Shown: positions 48,817 to 56,746 of the stretch, one piece after another
How the letters are laid out: the number at the start of each line of letters is the position of its first letter
Position numbering within the stretch: position 1 is the stretch's first letter
Origin: Streptomyces angustmyceticus
Lineage (GTDB): Bacteria; Actinomycetota; Actinomycetes; Streptomycetales; Streptomycetaceae
Assembly: GCF_019933235.1 (NCBI RefSeq)
Contig: NZ_CP082945.1
Coordinates: forward strand, 558,001 to 622,000
Direction of reading: 5' to 3'
Length of the DNA: 64,000 nucleotides
Notes under the pieces: model-generated
The model's database searches: none
Told to the model about the DNA's origin: nothing
The model's input: only the letters and a program-made list of their open reading frames with translations
Translations under genes and position numbers: made by a program

Positions 48817-49386
48817 TCAGCGCCTCTTCGACAGAAGTTCGATGAGCTGCCCGACCTGCTCGCTGGTGAGGTTGACCCGAAGCTTTTCGGCAATCGCCGG
48901 GATCTCCCGATCCAGACGGATGTGCGGAACCCTGGGGCTGGGCGGAGGCTTCGGCATGATCCGGTCGCGGACGGCATACGGCTTCCTGCTCCGTATGCAC
49001 TCCTCCGCGAGTTGCAGCTCCTCCGCGCTCGGGGCGCCAAAGGCGTTGCGGTGGTAGGTCTGTGCCTGTTCGACCCACGGGAGCGAGGAGGGGCCCCATG
49101 TGGTGGTCCGATCGTGCCGAGACATCACCGCGTTGCACTTGTCGCAGAGCAGTCCGCGCACGAAGAAGACGCCACCGCCCTCGAAGTGATCTATGACCAG
49201 TGATCCGCGGACCGTCTTCTTCTCTGGCGTTTTGCAGAGCTCGCAACGTCCAGCTGCCCGGAGTCGAAGTCGGTCGTACTCGTCGCAGGTCATGCCGTAC
49301 TTCATGAAGTGGGTACAGGCATTCCCCGGGGTGGCATGACGGTTCTGGGTGCGCCTGTTGGGCTTGGCCACGGGGTCCGTTTCCAT
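48817..49386 (-). CDS. Endonuclease VII-like recombination nuclease
   Basis: A 189-residue protein with the endonuclease VII zinc/HNH core: CELCKTPEKK near residue 48, LVIDHFEGGGVFFVRGLLCD and KCNAVMSRHD. These enzymes resolve branched DNA during replication and packaging. The C-terminal half is helical and ends SEQVGQLIELLSKR. Confidence 0.82.
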   Translation of the reverse strand: METDPVAKPNRRTQNRHATPGNACTHFMKYGMTCDEYDRLRLRAAGRCELCKTPEKKTVRGSLVIDHFEGGGVFFVRGLLCDKCNAVMSRHDRTTTWGPSSLPWVEQAQTYHRNAFGAPSAEELQLAEECIRSRKPYAVRDRIMPKPPPSPRVPHIRLDREIPAIAEKLRVNLTSEQVGQLIELLSKRR

Positions 49387-49471
49387 GATGACGAGAATAG
49401 CGTTCGCGGTCCGCGTTCACAATGCGCGTTGGCGTAGCGCGTCCACGAGATGTCGTGGCACTATGTGCAAC

Positions 49472-49720
49472 ATGGACACCCTCGACACGGAGATTCAGGC
49501 CGCAGCCAAGAAGCGAGCTAAGGCCGAGGACGCCTTCAAGCGCGCCGACGAAGAGCTGCGAGACCTCCTGGTCAAGGGGCGGGCGGAGGGGAAGGGCCCG
49601 TCGCACATGGCGAAGCTGACCGGCTTCACCCGCGAGTGGGTCGCGAAGATCGCCCCCGATCCGAAGAAGGCCGGCTACCACGCTGCTGTCGTGCGCCGCA
49701 TGAACAAGTCCGACGACTGA
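49472..49720 (+). CDS. Coiled-coil HTH protein, probably leaderless
   Basis: An 82-residue protein: a charged coiled coil (QAAAKKRAKAEDAFKRADEE) and a C-terminal HTH (GPSHMAKLTGFTREWVAKIA). No Shine-Dalgarno precedes ATG 49472 and a TATGTG lies about 6 nt upstream, consistent with a leaderless transcript. Its layout resembles that of the regulator at 30005. Confidence 0.65.
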   Translation: MDTLDTEIQAAAKKRAKAEDAFKRADEELRDLLVKGRAEGKGPSHMAKLTGFTREWVAKIAPDPKKAGYHAAVVRRMNKSDD

Positions 49721-49741
49721 CATCCCTCTCCCCTCCCTTCT

Positions 49742-49764
49742 CGCCCCGCGTTTGCCGCGGGGCG
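49742..49764. terminator. Bidirectional terminator
   Basis: CGCCCCGCG (49742-49750) pairs with CGCGGGGCG (49756-49764) between convergent genes. Confidence 0.75.
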
Positions 49765-49773
49765 TTGGTGTGT

Positions 49774-50034
49774 CTAGGCGGCTGGCTTTCGGCTGCGGCG
49801 GTGTATGGCGGCGCGTTCGCGCGGTGTGGTGCCTCCTCGGACCCCGCAGCGGAGCGCGGCGGGCAATCCGCGCTCTTCGACGAGCGCCGTCTCGAGGCAA
49901 ATGGCGATCACGGGACAGTGGTCGCAGACCTCCCTCAGCTCCTCGACGACGGCGGGCAGGCACACGTCGGGGACGAATTCGTCGGGGTCGTGGTGGCGGC
50001 AGAGGGCCTGGTTGCGCCAGTCGCGGGGGCTCAT
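49774..50034 (-). CDS. WhiB-like protein
   Basis: An 86-residue protein with the four Wbl cysteines: ALC near residue 12, then VCDHCPVIAICLETAL near 36-46, for a [4Fe-4S] cluster, and the basic tail RERAAIHRRSRK. The usual G-[VI]-W-G-G turn is GVRGG here (Trp to Arg). Wbl proteins bind sigma factors and DNA in actinobacteria, and phage copies such as that of TM4 can block host WhiB2. ATGA coupling to the upstream HTH gene. Confidence 0.85.
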   Translation of the reverse strand: MSPRDWRNQALCRHHDPDEFVPDVCLPAVVEELREVCDHCPVIAICLETALVEERGLPAALRCGVRGGTTPRERAAIHRRSRKPAA

Positions 50035-50879
50035 GCGGCGGCCTCCAGCCCGTCTTGGGGGTGTTCGCGGAGAGCCCGGTCGACGCTGAAGCGCGAGACG
50101 TTGAGGCGTTCGGCGGCTTGGTCGCGGTCGAGGCCGTTGGTGGTGATCAGCCAGTGGGCGTCCTGGGCGATGATTTCGGCCCGGAGGAGGCCGTGCATGG
50201 GCTCGAAGTCGGGGTCGTCGATTGCCCCGGGGTGCTGGTCCCAGTACTTGGGCGGGGCCCAGTTCTGGCGTGCGGCGTAGGTGCGGGTCCGCTTGGCGAC
50301 GGTGCGGGTGATGCCGTTGCGTTGGGGCCGCTTGTGTCGCAGTTCGTCGTAACCGTTGGAGACGGCTTGGGCTGTGCGGCCGAAGACGGCTTCGCGGTGG
50401 GCGAGGTGGCGGGCGTAACCGGCGGCGATGCCGATGTGGCTGCCGACAGCGGCCAGGGGCCAGCCCATGGCGGCGAGGGCTTGGACGCGGCGGCGGGTGC
50501 CGGTGGCATCAACGCGACCGGGCACAAGGTCGTCGAGGCGGACGGCGAGGATTTTCGCCGCGGTGTCGGGGGTGGTGCGCTTCGTGATGCCGCGGCCTTG
50601 GCCGAGGTGGGGCTGGGTGAAGAGGCGGATGCTGCACCAGTCGATGCCGGTGATCTGCTCGATCCGGTGCGGGGTGATGCCTGCGGCGTGAAGCTCGAGG
50701 AGGTGTTCGCGGACGGGGGCTGCGTCGACGAAGGGCTTCCAGGTTCCGGCAGCAAGAGCGTGCGCTCGGGCGCGGTACCAGTCGTTGTAGCGAGTGACGC
50801 AGTCGGGGCGCCGGCAGCGGTAGTCGGTGTAGCAGGTGAGGGCGTTGTGGTGCGGGGCTTCGCGGACGGCGGTCGTCAC
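50031..50879 (-). CDS. Multi-HTH DNA-binding protein
   Basis: A 282-residue protein. The N-terminus has a zinc-like CYTDYRCRRPDCVTRYNDWY, followed by HTH-like segments (LHAAGITPHRIEQITGID; MGWPLAAVGSHIGIAAGYAR) and a C-terminal HTH (GLDRDQAAERLNVSRFSVDR). Similar proteins occur in many actinophages as putative regulators. GTG at 50879 overlaps the upstream stop; AAGGAG lies upstream. Confidence 0.75.
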   Translation of the reverse strand: MTTAVREAPHHNALTCYTDYRCRRPDCVTRYNDWYRARAHALAAGTWKPFVDAAPVREHLLELHAAGITPHRIEQITGIDWCSIRLFTQPHLGQGRGITKRTTPDTAAKILAVRLDDLVPGRVDATGTRRRVQALAAMGWPLAAVGSHIGIAAGYARHLAHREAVFGRTAQAVSNGYDELRHKRPQRNGITRTVAKRTRTYAARQNWAPPKYWDQHPGAIDDPDFEPMHGLLRAEIIAQDAHWLITTNGLDRDQAAERLNVSRFSVDRALREHPQDGLEAAA

Positions 50880-51016
50880 GTTCGGGGCTCCTTCCGGGTG
50901 TTGCGGCGGCTGGCGGCGGGTGCGTGGTAGAGGGCTTCGAAGGCGGCGAGTCGGGAGTCCAGGCGGACGGGCCGGGGGCGGCGGAGGCGGGCGGCGAGCG
51001 CCCGGAGCCGGTTCAT
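50876..51016 (-). CDS. Tiny basic protein
   Basis: A 46-residue Arg-rich protein (LRALAARLRRPRPVRLDSRL) fitted between two coupled genes with ATGA and GTGA overlaps. It is coding-like on context alone. Confidence 0.5.
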   Translation of the reverse strand: MNRLRALAARLRRPRPVRLDSRLAAFEALYHAPAASRRNTRKEPRT

Positions 51017-51375
51017 GCGGCGGCCTTCCGCGGCCGGCGGGCCTCAGCTATCACCAGGCCCTTGACCGACAGGCGCCAGACTCCGAGCCGATGCCCGTGG
51101 GTGGCCGGCGAGGTGGAGGGCACGACCTGCCCGGTGTGCTCGATGATTCCGGCGGTGCGCAGGCTGTTGATGGCGGAGCCGATGTAGCCGTGCCCCATCT
51201 CAGGCAGCAGGTCGCGGAGCAGGTTGGCGCTGAAGGTGTCGTTGGCGAGGCCGACGGCGAACACGGCCTGCTCGACGAGGAACCGGTCCCAGGTGCTGGC
51301 GGCGGCGATCTGCTCGAGGGTGGCGTCCTTGTCGGCGGCAGCGAGACGCTCTGCCGGGGTGAGGGGGCGAGGCAT
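51013..51375 (-). CDS. Winged-helix protein
   Basis: A 120-residue protein with a helical start (TPAERLAAADKDATLEQIAA) and a winged helix (LPEMGHGYIGSAINSLRTAG, IIEHTG; wing HGHRLGVWRLSVKG). It resembles small replication/recombination accessory proteins of actinophages. Unknown partner. Confidence 0.65.
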   Translation of the reverse strand: MPRPLTPAERLAAADKDATLEQIAAASTWDRFLVEQAVFAVGLANDTFSANLLRDLLPEMGHGYIGSAINSLRTAGIIEHTGQVVPSTSPATHGHRLGVWRLSVKGLVIAEARRPRKAAA

Positions 51376-51409
51376 GCGGTTCTCCGATCAGGTGTGATGC
51401 TGGAGGGGT

Positions 51410-51438
51410 GGCCGGCCCGCACTGCCCGCGGGCCGGCC
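51410..51438. terminator. 11-bp hairpin with ACTGCCC loop
   Basis: GGCCGGCCCGC (51410-51420) pairs with GCGGGCCGGCC (51428-51438) around the loop ACTGCCC. A hairpin with the same loop lies at 54155-54183. Confidence 0.65.
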
Positions 51439-51445
51439 GGGGGTC

Positions 51446-51826
51446 TTACTGGGCGTTGCTGTGCGCGTCGAGTTCGGCGGCCCGCGATTCGCGCCGCCTG
51501 GTGGCGCGCTCGTTGAACTCGGCGATCCACTGGTCGGGGTCGAAGCTCAGCGCCGTGGCGATTCGGTATGTGGGGCCAGCCAGGTCGCCTCGGACGAGCG
51601 TGTCGTGCAGGTGCTCGGCCAGCTCTTCGGCGGCCTTGGGGGCGTGCCGGCGGAGCATCTCCAAGGCCAGAGCGGCGACGTAGCCGTTGACCGCTCCGTG
51701 AGTGTGGGCTTCACGGAGCCAGCGGTCATTGATGCGCTCATCGACGAGGAGGTCCGCTTCGATAGCGCTGCGGATCATCGCTTCAACGAACTCGCGGGGC
51801 TTCTTCGGCGTCTCGGGAATGGTCAC
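51446..51826 (-). CDS. Helical hypothetical protein
   Basis: A 126-residue helical protein (KPREFVEAMIRSAIEADLLV; AVNGYVAALALEMLRRHAPK) directly after the Sak4-like ATPase. No family recognised. Confidence 0.65.
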   Translation of the reverse strand: MTIPETPKKPREFVEAMIRSAIEADLLVDERINDRWLREAHTHGAVNGYVAALALEMLRRHAPKAAEELAEHLHDTLVRGDLAGPTYRIATALSFDPDQWIAEFNERATRRRESRAAELDAHSNAQ

Positions 51827-51905
51827 GTGTGGTCTCCGATCGGTTGTGGTGTGCTTGGGTGGGGCCCCGCCCGATTTGGGCGGGCGGGGAACCCCGAGGC
51901 GTCGA

Positions 51906-52862
51906 CTAAGCGGCGGACTTGAGCGCGGTACCGCGCTCCTTGATGTAGGCGCCGAGATTGGTCGGCTTGCCCGTCTGCGGATGCATCAGCGGCGTCGCGA
52001 GGGCACTGGATGCCTCGACCTCGCGGTAGAGGGTGAGCAGGCTGTCCGGGGTGGCGTCGGTGGCCTTGGCGGAGTCGATCCACGCGGTGGCGTCGATCTC
52101 CTTGCCGCCGTCGCGCAGCCAGTCCAGGTAGGGCTTGGCGATGTCACGCGCCCCGTTGGGCTGGTTGAGGACGAGGCCCCGGAAGGAAGGGCAGCGGGAC
52201 TTGATGAAGCGGAGCCGGTTGGCCTCGTCCATCTCGGCGGCCACGCCGAACTCGAACTCGATGCCCTTGCGCTGCTCGGCGCGCATCCCCTTGTTGACCG
52301 GGGAGCCGTTCTCCAGGACCCAGTGCACGTAGGACCGCATCGTTACGACGACGTGGCCCGGGTAGGCCATGAGCGATTCGATCATTTCGTTCTGGAGCGG
52401 GGTGCCGTCCTTCCAGCCGGCGAACTTGTTGCCGCCGTACTTGGACTTGGCCTTTTCGACCTGGTCGAGGGTGCCGTCGGTGCCCTTCCAGTAGTGGGAC
52501 AGGGAGTCGACCATGACGACGGGGTAGCGTGCCTGCGCTGCGGCGGCCAGGGCTTTCTGCAGGTCGCGCGGGTCGTACCGGTGCATCGGCAGGGTGTCGA
52601 AGGAGACGTCGAGGTCGTTGACGTACAGGGCGGCGGCGCCACGCTCGGTGTCGATGACGGCGAAGCGCTGGCCTTCGGCCAGGCCGCTGGCGATGGACAG
52701 CCCGGTCCATGTCTTCCCGGAGCCGGAGGGGCCCTGGATGGCGACGGTGGCGTTGAAGCCGTCCTTGGTGGCGGGCCGGAAGGTGAAGGGGCCGTCGTCG
52801 TACTCGTCGGTCTGCGGCTGCTGCTGGCGGCCGGCGCGGACGGGAGGGGGAAGCTGGCTCAT
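51906..52862 (-). CDS. Sak4-like RecA-fold recombination ATPase
   Basis: A 318-residue RecA-fold ATPase: Walker A GPSGSGKTW near residues 44-52, Walker B PVVMVDSLSHYW near 116, and MRSYVHWVLENG-type sensor sequence. Phage Sak4 proteins anneal single strands and work with an SSB and exonuclease. A RecE-like nuclease gene lies 9 bp upstream, which supports a recombination module. Start ATG at 52862. Confidence 0.85.
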   Translation of the reverse strand: MSQLPPPVRAGRQQQPQTDEYDDGPFTFRPATKDGFNATVAIQGPSGSGKTWTGLSIASGLAEGQRFAVIDTERGAAALYVNDLDVSFDTLPMHRYDPRDLQKALAAAAQARYPVVMVDSLSHYWKGTDGTLDQVEKAKSKYGGNKFAGWKDGTPLQNEMIESLMAYPGHVVVTMRSYVHWVLENGSPVNKGMRAEQRKGIEFEFGVAAEMDEANRLRFIKSRCPSFRGLVLNQPNGARDIAKPYLDWLRDGGKEIDATAWIDSAKATDATPDSLLTLYREVEASSALATPLMHPQTGKPTNLGAYIKERGTALKSAA

Positions 52863-52871
52863 GGGTGACTC

Positions 52872-53705
52872 CTAGGCGTACTGGCGCTCAACCCAGGTGG
52901 GGAGCGCGGTGAGAGGTGCTTCGAGATATCCGGGCCATTCGCCGGTCTCCCGGCAGTGGGCGTAGGTGTAGAGGGCCCGCTCGTTGAGGTGCCGGCCTAT
53001 GTCGCGTGCGACCTGGTCGCAGGTGGTGACGACCACCAGGTACGGCGGGTCCTTCTCCTGGATCACGAACTGCATGGGCAGTTCGGGGTCGATCAGGTCG
53101 AGGGCGATCCCGCCGTCGGTGTAGAACTCCTGCTGCTGGTGGTAGCCCCAGTCGTGGAACATGCGGCCGAGGTCGTCGGGGTTCGCGGACTTGGTCGTCT
53201 TGTAGTCGACGATCTGGCCTTCGTTGCGGAGCCAGTCGAGGCGGGATCGGCGCCAGATGCCGCGGTCTTCCCAGAACAGGGACTGTTCGGCGACGCCGCT
53301 GCCGGGCTCGAGGAGGGCGGCGGCTTCGGGGTTGGCTCGGAGGGCGGCCGCCATGGCGTGGACCTGGTCGAAGGCGGCCCGCTTGAGGGGGATGTTCCCT
53401 TCGGCGCGGATCGCCGCGACCTCGGCCTTTGTGACGTTGCTGTCCCAGCGGGCGGCGTCGACGAGGACGAGTTCGGGGCCGTCGTCGAGGACGAGTTTGT
53501 GGGCGGCGGTGCCCAGTTCGAGGTTCGGCTTGGTGGGTTCGGGGTGGTCGAGCCAGTACTTGAACTTGGCGGGGCATTCGGTGGCGAGCTTGCGGGCTCC
53601 GGTGGAGGAGAGGCTGCCGCCGGGGATGGGGTCGGAGTGATACAGCTCGGCGTCGATGTCGTAGAGGCCGGGCTCCACCGCGGTCTCGGCGGCGACGGCG
53701 GTCAC
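52872..53705 (-). CDS. RecE/YqaJ-like exonuclease (PD-(D/E)XK)
   Basis: A 277-residue nuclease. It has the N-terminal signature YHSDPIPGGSLSSTGARKLA, CPAKFKYWLDHPE and LGTAAHKLVLDD, then the catalytic core WRRSRLDWLRNEGQIVDYKT (D...D-x-K). It should degrade one strand of DNA ends for annealing by the Sak4-like partner. GTG start at 53705 overlaps the upstream stop. Confidence 0.88.
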   Translation of the reverse strand: MTAVAAETAVEPGLYDIDAELYHSDPIPGGSLSSTGARKLATECPAKFKYWLDHPEPTKPNLELGTAAHKLVLDDGPELVLVDAARWDSNVTKAEVAAIRAEGNIPLKRAAFDQVHAMAAALRANPEAAALLEPGSGVAEQSLFWEDRGIWRRSRLDWLRNEGQIVDYKTTKSANPDDLGRMFHDWGYHQQQEFYTDGGIALDLIDPELPMQFVIQEKDPPYLVVVTTCDQVARDIGRHLNERALYTYAHCRETGEWPGYLEAPLTALPTWVERQYA

Positions 53706-53812
53706 GACGAGGCCTTCTTGATGCAGCCTTCGCAGCGGTACGAGCCGTCGGGCCGCCGCTCGAAGGGGCCGTCGGTGTCGCCGCAGCCGGTGCAGCGGAT
53801 CATGTCGTCCAT
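53702..53812 (-). CDS. Tiny zinc-ribbon peptide
   Basis: A 36-residue peptide with CTGCGDTDGPF and YRCEGCIKK, a minimal zinc ribbon. ATG at 53812 forms TGATG with the upstream gene and its stop forms GTGA with the exonuclease start, so it is translated in the operon. Confidence 0.6.
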   Translation of the reverse strand: MDDMIRCTGCGDTDGPFERRPDGSYRCEGCIKKASS

Positions 53813-54135
53813 CAGCTGGCCACCTTCAGGCTGGCGCGGTCGATGGAGCAGGGCCCGCAGTCGGGGTGTCCGCAGTCGTTGCCGAGCTGGTGCTCAACGG
53901 CCCGGTTCCAGGCGTAGCCGTGGTGCAGGACGACGGCGTAGCAGGTGGGGCTGTACTTGCCGTCGAGGAGTTCGACGAAGCAGGCGTTGTGTTCGGCGGC
54001 CACCTCGAGGGCGGTGACCAGGTCGGGCTGCTTGAGGACGTCGTCCGGGCCGAGGACCCACACGGCCCACTCGATCTCGGGGATTCCGACCATCTGCCGG
54101 TCTGGGCCGAAGAGGCGGATGCGGGATTGAGGCAT
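53812..54135 (-). CDS. Hypothetical protein
   Basis: A 107-residue protein (IEWAVWVLGPDDVLKQPDLV; VELLDGKYSPTCYAVVLHHG) with a CGHPDCGPC zinc-like end. AAGGAGAAC precedes ATG 54135. No family recognised. Confidence 0.65.
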   Translation of the reverse strand: MPQSRIRLFGPDRQMVGIPEIEWAVWVLGPDDVLKQPDLVTALEVAAEHNACFVELLDGKYSPTCYAVVLHHGYAWNRAVEHQLGNDCGHPDCGPCSIDRASLKVAS

Positions 54136-54154
54136 TGCTGTTCTCCTTGGTGGT

Positions 54155-54183
54155 GGCCGCCCCGCACTGCCCGCGGGGCGGCC
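54155..54183. terminator. 11-bp hairpin with ACTGCCC loop
   Basis: GGCCGCCCCGC (54155-54165) pairs with GCGGGGCGGCC (54173-54183); the loop ACTGCCC is identical to that at 51421-51427. It follows the sliding-clamp gene. Confidence 0.65.
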
Positions 54184-54190
54184 GGCGGGG

Positions 54191-55321
54191 TCAGGCGGCC
54201 GTGGCCTTGTGCGGTTCGCGGATCGGGATGACGAGGTACCGGTAGGTGTCGTCGCCCGGGTCGTGCAGCAGGGCCGGCTTCGCGGCGGTCGTCAGGTCCA
54301 TCTCGATGCGGCCGGTCAGCGCCGACAGTCCGTCGAGGAGGAACCGCGGGTTGATCGCGAGTTCGAACTCGTCGAGGTCGCCCTCGTAGTCGGCGGGCGT
54401 CTGGAGGTTGGCGGCGCCGTTGTCGCGGGCCCAGATCGAGGCGTTGCCGCTGGTGTTGAACCGCATCCACACCGGCTTGCCTTCGCCTACGACGGTGGTG
54501 ACGCGCCGCATCGTGTCGGCCATCTCCTCCGCGTCGAACCAGGCAGTCCCGGCGAACTCCTTCGGGAAGAGGCTGTCGATGCGCTGCGGGAACGTGGACG
54601 GTTCGATGAGCATCGTGGTGACCTGCCGACTGGCAGTGGCCATGCCCGCGGTGCCAGCGCCTGCGGCCGGCAATGCCAGGTGCAGTTGACCGGTGGAGAA
54701 GGCGCGGACGTTGTCGGCGAGCACCTTGCCGGGCACGACACCCATGCCGCCGGTGGTCTCGCCGGTCGGCTCCCAGGGGATGTAGGCGTCGGCGATCCGG
54801 TATCGGTCGGTCGCGGCGATCTGTAGCTGGTCGCCGCGGGCGGTGAGCCGAACCCCGGACATGCCGTAGGTGGAGCCGGTCGCCTTGGGGTCGACTGCGG
54901 CCTTCACCCGGCCGTAAGCGGCGGCGAACTCGGCGCCGTCGACGGTCCCGATCATGGCGGGCATCGGCGGCAGCGTCGGATAGCTGTACCGGTCGAGGGC
55001 GTCCAGGTTGAAGGCCGCGCCGTGGGCGGTGATCTCGGCTTGCTTGTCGGTGATGTTGAGGGTGATGTCGGTCTTGCCGAGGGAGGCGACGATGTCAGCG
55101 AACAGCCGGCCAGCCAGCACTGCGCGTCCTTCGGTTTCGACGTCGGCGTCGATGACGCTGTGGGTAGCGGTCGTCCCGTCGAAGGCGCTGACCTTGAGCC
55201 TTCCAGAGGTCGCGTCGAGGAGGAGACCGAGGAGCGTCGGATCCAGGGGCTTAGTGGGGAGCTGCCGGGCCGCCCACTGAGCAGCCTCGGCGAGCTCCGG
55301 CTGGGGAACGCGGACCTTCAT
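54191..55321 (-). CDS. dnaN: DNA polymerase III beta-like sliding clamp
   Basis: A 376-residue three-domain clamp: domain 1 (ELAEAAQWAARQL; GLLLDATSGRLKVSAFDGTT; AVLAGRLFADIVASLG), domain 2 (YGMSGVRLTARGDQLQIAAT, DRYRIADA) and domain 3 ending YRYLVIPIREP in place of the host-type MPM(R/K). No phage polymerase is seen in the window, so it may recruit host Pol III or Pol IV. ATG at 55321 is TGATG-coupled to the small gene upstream. Confidence 0.92.
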   Translation of the reverse strand: MKVRVPQPELAEAAQWAARQLPTKPLDPTLLGLLLDATSGRLKVSAFDGTTATHSVIDADVETEGRAVLAGRLFADIVASLGKTDITLNITDKQAEITAHGAAFNLDALDRYSYPTLPPMPAMIGTVDGAEFAAAYGRVKAAVDPKATGSTYGMSGVRLTARGDQLQIAATDRYRIADAYIPWEPTGETTGGMGVVPGKVLADNVRAFSTGQLHLALPAAGAGTAGMATASRQVTTMLIEPSTFPQRIDSLFPKEFAGTAWFDAEEMADTMRRVTTVVGEGKPVWMRFNTSGNASIWARDNGAANLQTPADYEGDLDEFELAINPRFLLDGLSALTGRIEMDLTTAAKPALLHDPGDDTYRYLVIPIREPHKATAA

Positions 55322-55497
55322 CAGGCGGCGCTCCGCATCTCGTCGCTGTCGAACGGCAGCTGCTCGGCCTGCGGGGCGCCGGGCTCGTCGGCGGCGAGCA
55401 CCTCGACGAGCGTCGGCCGGTCGATGGGCCAGGCCGCGCAGAGGCGCCTTCCTGTGCCGGTGACGGCGGTGTCGGGGAAGAGGGCAAGCTGGTCCAT
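55321..55497 (-). CDS. Small protein with clamp-binding-like motifs
   Basis: A 58-residue protein that starts MDQLALFPD: residues 3-7 (QLALF) fit the bacterial beta-clamp binding consensus QL(S/D)LF. A second weaker copy, EQLPF, is at residues 45-49. It is encoded directly upstream of the phage clamp and coupled to it by TGATG. It could tether something to the clamp or modulate host clamp traffic; no other domain is visible. Confidence 0.65.
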   Translation of the reverse strand: MDQLALFPDTAVTGTGRRLCAAWPIDRPTLVEVLAADEPGAPQAEQLPFDSDEMRSAA

Positions 55498-55547
55498 GAA
55501 GTACTCCTGTGGGGAGGTGTCGAATGTGTGCGGGTTGGGGTCGCGGA

Positions 55548-56267
55548 TCAGCGGACGATGTGGTCGTCCATGTTTCGGACGGTGACGGTGCCGTCAGCCT
55601 CAGCCAGGTGGCGGCCGAGCAGGTGGCGATGGTGACTGCCGCAGCCGTAGCGGAGCCGCCAGCGGCCCTCGACCTGGTACCGGTACTGGTAGACGCCGTC
55701 GTGTCCGCCCCCGCCTAGGCTCCTGGTGCTGCCTGCTCCGCAGGGCCGGTAGGTGCCTGCCGGGTAGCGGGGCAGGGTGCGGCGCTGGACGAAGTGGTGG
55801 CCGTCATCGTGCTCACCGCAGTCGTCGCCGTGGGTGCGGCAAAGGAGCGTGAACTCGGGCAGCCACTCGTCGACGGTGAAGTTGTCGCCGCCGAACAGAC
55901 GGTCAGGGGTGGAGTATTCGGTCAGCTCCCGCACGGCGGCGTCCCAGGTGTGCGGGAACGTCAGTACGCTCGCTGGCCCGCCGACGTTGCCCTGGAGGAT
56001 CGACCAGTCCCCACTTCGCCAGCGGCCTACCCACATGGCGTGACGCCCGTTGGGTCCGTCGTAGGAGATGCGCAGGGCGTGCGCACGGGCGGCGGCCAGC
56101 TGTGTGCGGGTCAGGGTGGCGCCGGAGTGTGCCGGGGTGATGGGCCAGTCGGCCGGCAACGCCGGCTCTGGCAGTGACGGCTTCGGAATCGGAGCGAGCG
56201 CGGCGCGGGCGTCCGCGAAGAAGGCGGCGGCCTCGGAATCGTCCGTGGCGAGCAGGTCGATGCTCAC
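55548..56267 (-). CDS. Hypothetical His/Cys-rich protein
   Basis: A 239-residue protein. The middle is beta-rich (HALRISYDGPNGRHAMWVGR; RSGDWSILQGNVGG), and the C-terminal part is full of His/Cys (CRTHGDDCGEHDDGHHF; RYGCGSHHRHLLGRH), suggesting bound metal. GTG at 56267 overlaps a short upstream leader frame. No family recognised. Confidence 0.65.
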   Translation of the reverse strand: MSIDLLATDDSEAAAFFADARAALAPIPKPSLPEPALPADWPITPAHSGATLTRTQLAAARAHALRISYDGPNGRHAMWVGRWRSGDWSILQGNVGGPASVLTFPHTWDAAVRELTEYSTPDRLFGGDNFTVDEWLPEFTLLCRTHGDDCGEHDDGHHFVQRRTLPRYPAGTYRPCGAGSTRSLGGGGHDGVYQYRYQVEGRWRLRYGCGSHHRHLLGRHLAEADGTVTVRNMDDHIVR

Positions 56268-56314
56268 TGCGACTCCTTCCGTGCGGGAGGCTGCACTGCA
56301 GGGGTTTCAGGCAT
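56264..56314 (-). CDS. Possible 16-residue leader peptide
   Basis: The frame MPETPAVQPPARKESQ ends in GTGA overlap with the next gene, and its codons contain that gene's GGAAGGAG site. It may serve translational coupling only. Confidence 0.3.
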   Translation of the reverse strand: MPETPAVQPPARKESQ

Positions 56315-56347
56315 GGCTGTCCCTTCAGAGGTGCGCGGTGGGGTGTG

Positions 56348-56746
56348 TCAGGCGGCTTCGGGGCCGCGCCGCTGAAGCGGGATGACGCGGGCGACCGGGC
56401 GTTTGAGGCCGGCGAGTTCGCGGCGGAGACGCTCGTTGTCGGCGGCCAGGTGCCGGTTCTGCTGCGCGATGCAGGCGTTGGCCCGATCGACTTCGGTGGC
56501 CCAGCCGACGGCCTGCTGCAGCTTGCCGAGGATCCGGGCACGCTCGACGTTGTGCTGCTCGATGACCGTCACGGCGTCGAGGCGCCATTCGAGTTCGACC
56601 TGCGCCTCGGCACGGAGCTCGGTGTTGGCGGCCCGCACATCGGCGATCTCCCCGTCGAGACTGTGGAGCTCGCCCTCGAGACGGGTGTTCTCCCGGCGGG
56701 CGTCGGCGAGTTGTCGGCGGAGGTGGAGCGTGAGGCGAATGTTCAC
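56348..56746 (-). CDS. Long coiled-coil protein
   Basis: A 132-residue protein, almost entirely coiled coil (LADARRENTRLEGELHSLDG; QQNRHLAADNERLRRELAGL), with a basic C-terminus. GTG at 56746 with GGAGG upstream overlaps the preceding tiny gene. Unknown partner. Confidence 0.65.
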   Translation of the reverse strand: MNIRLTLHLRRQLADARRENTRLEGELHSLDGEIADVRAANTELRAEAQVELEWRLDAVTVIEQHNVERARILGKLQQAVGWATEVDRANACIAQQNRHLAADNERLRRELAGLKRPVARVIPLQRRGPEAA

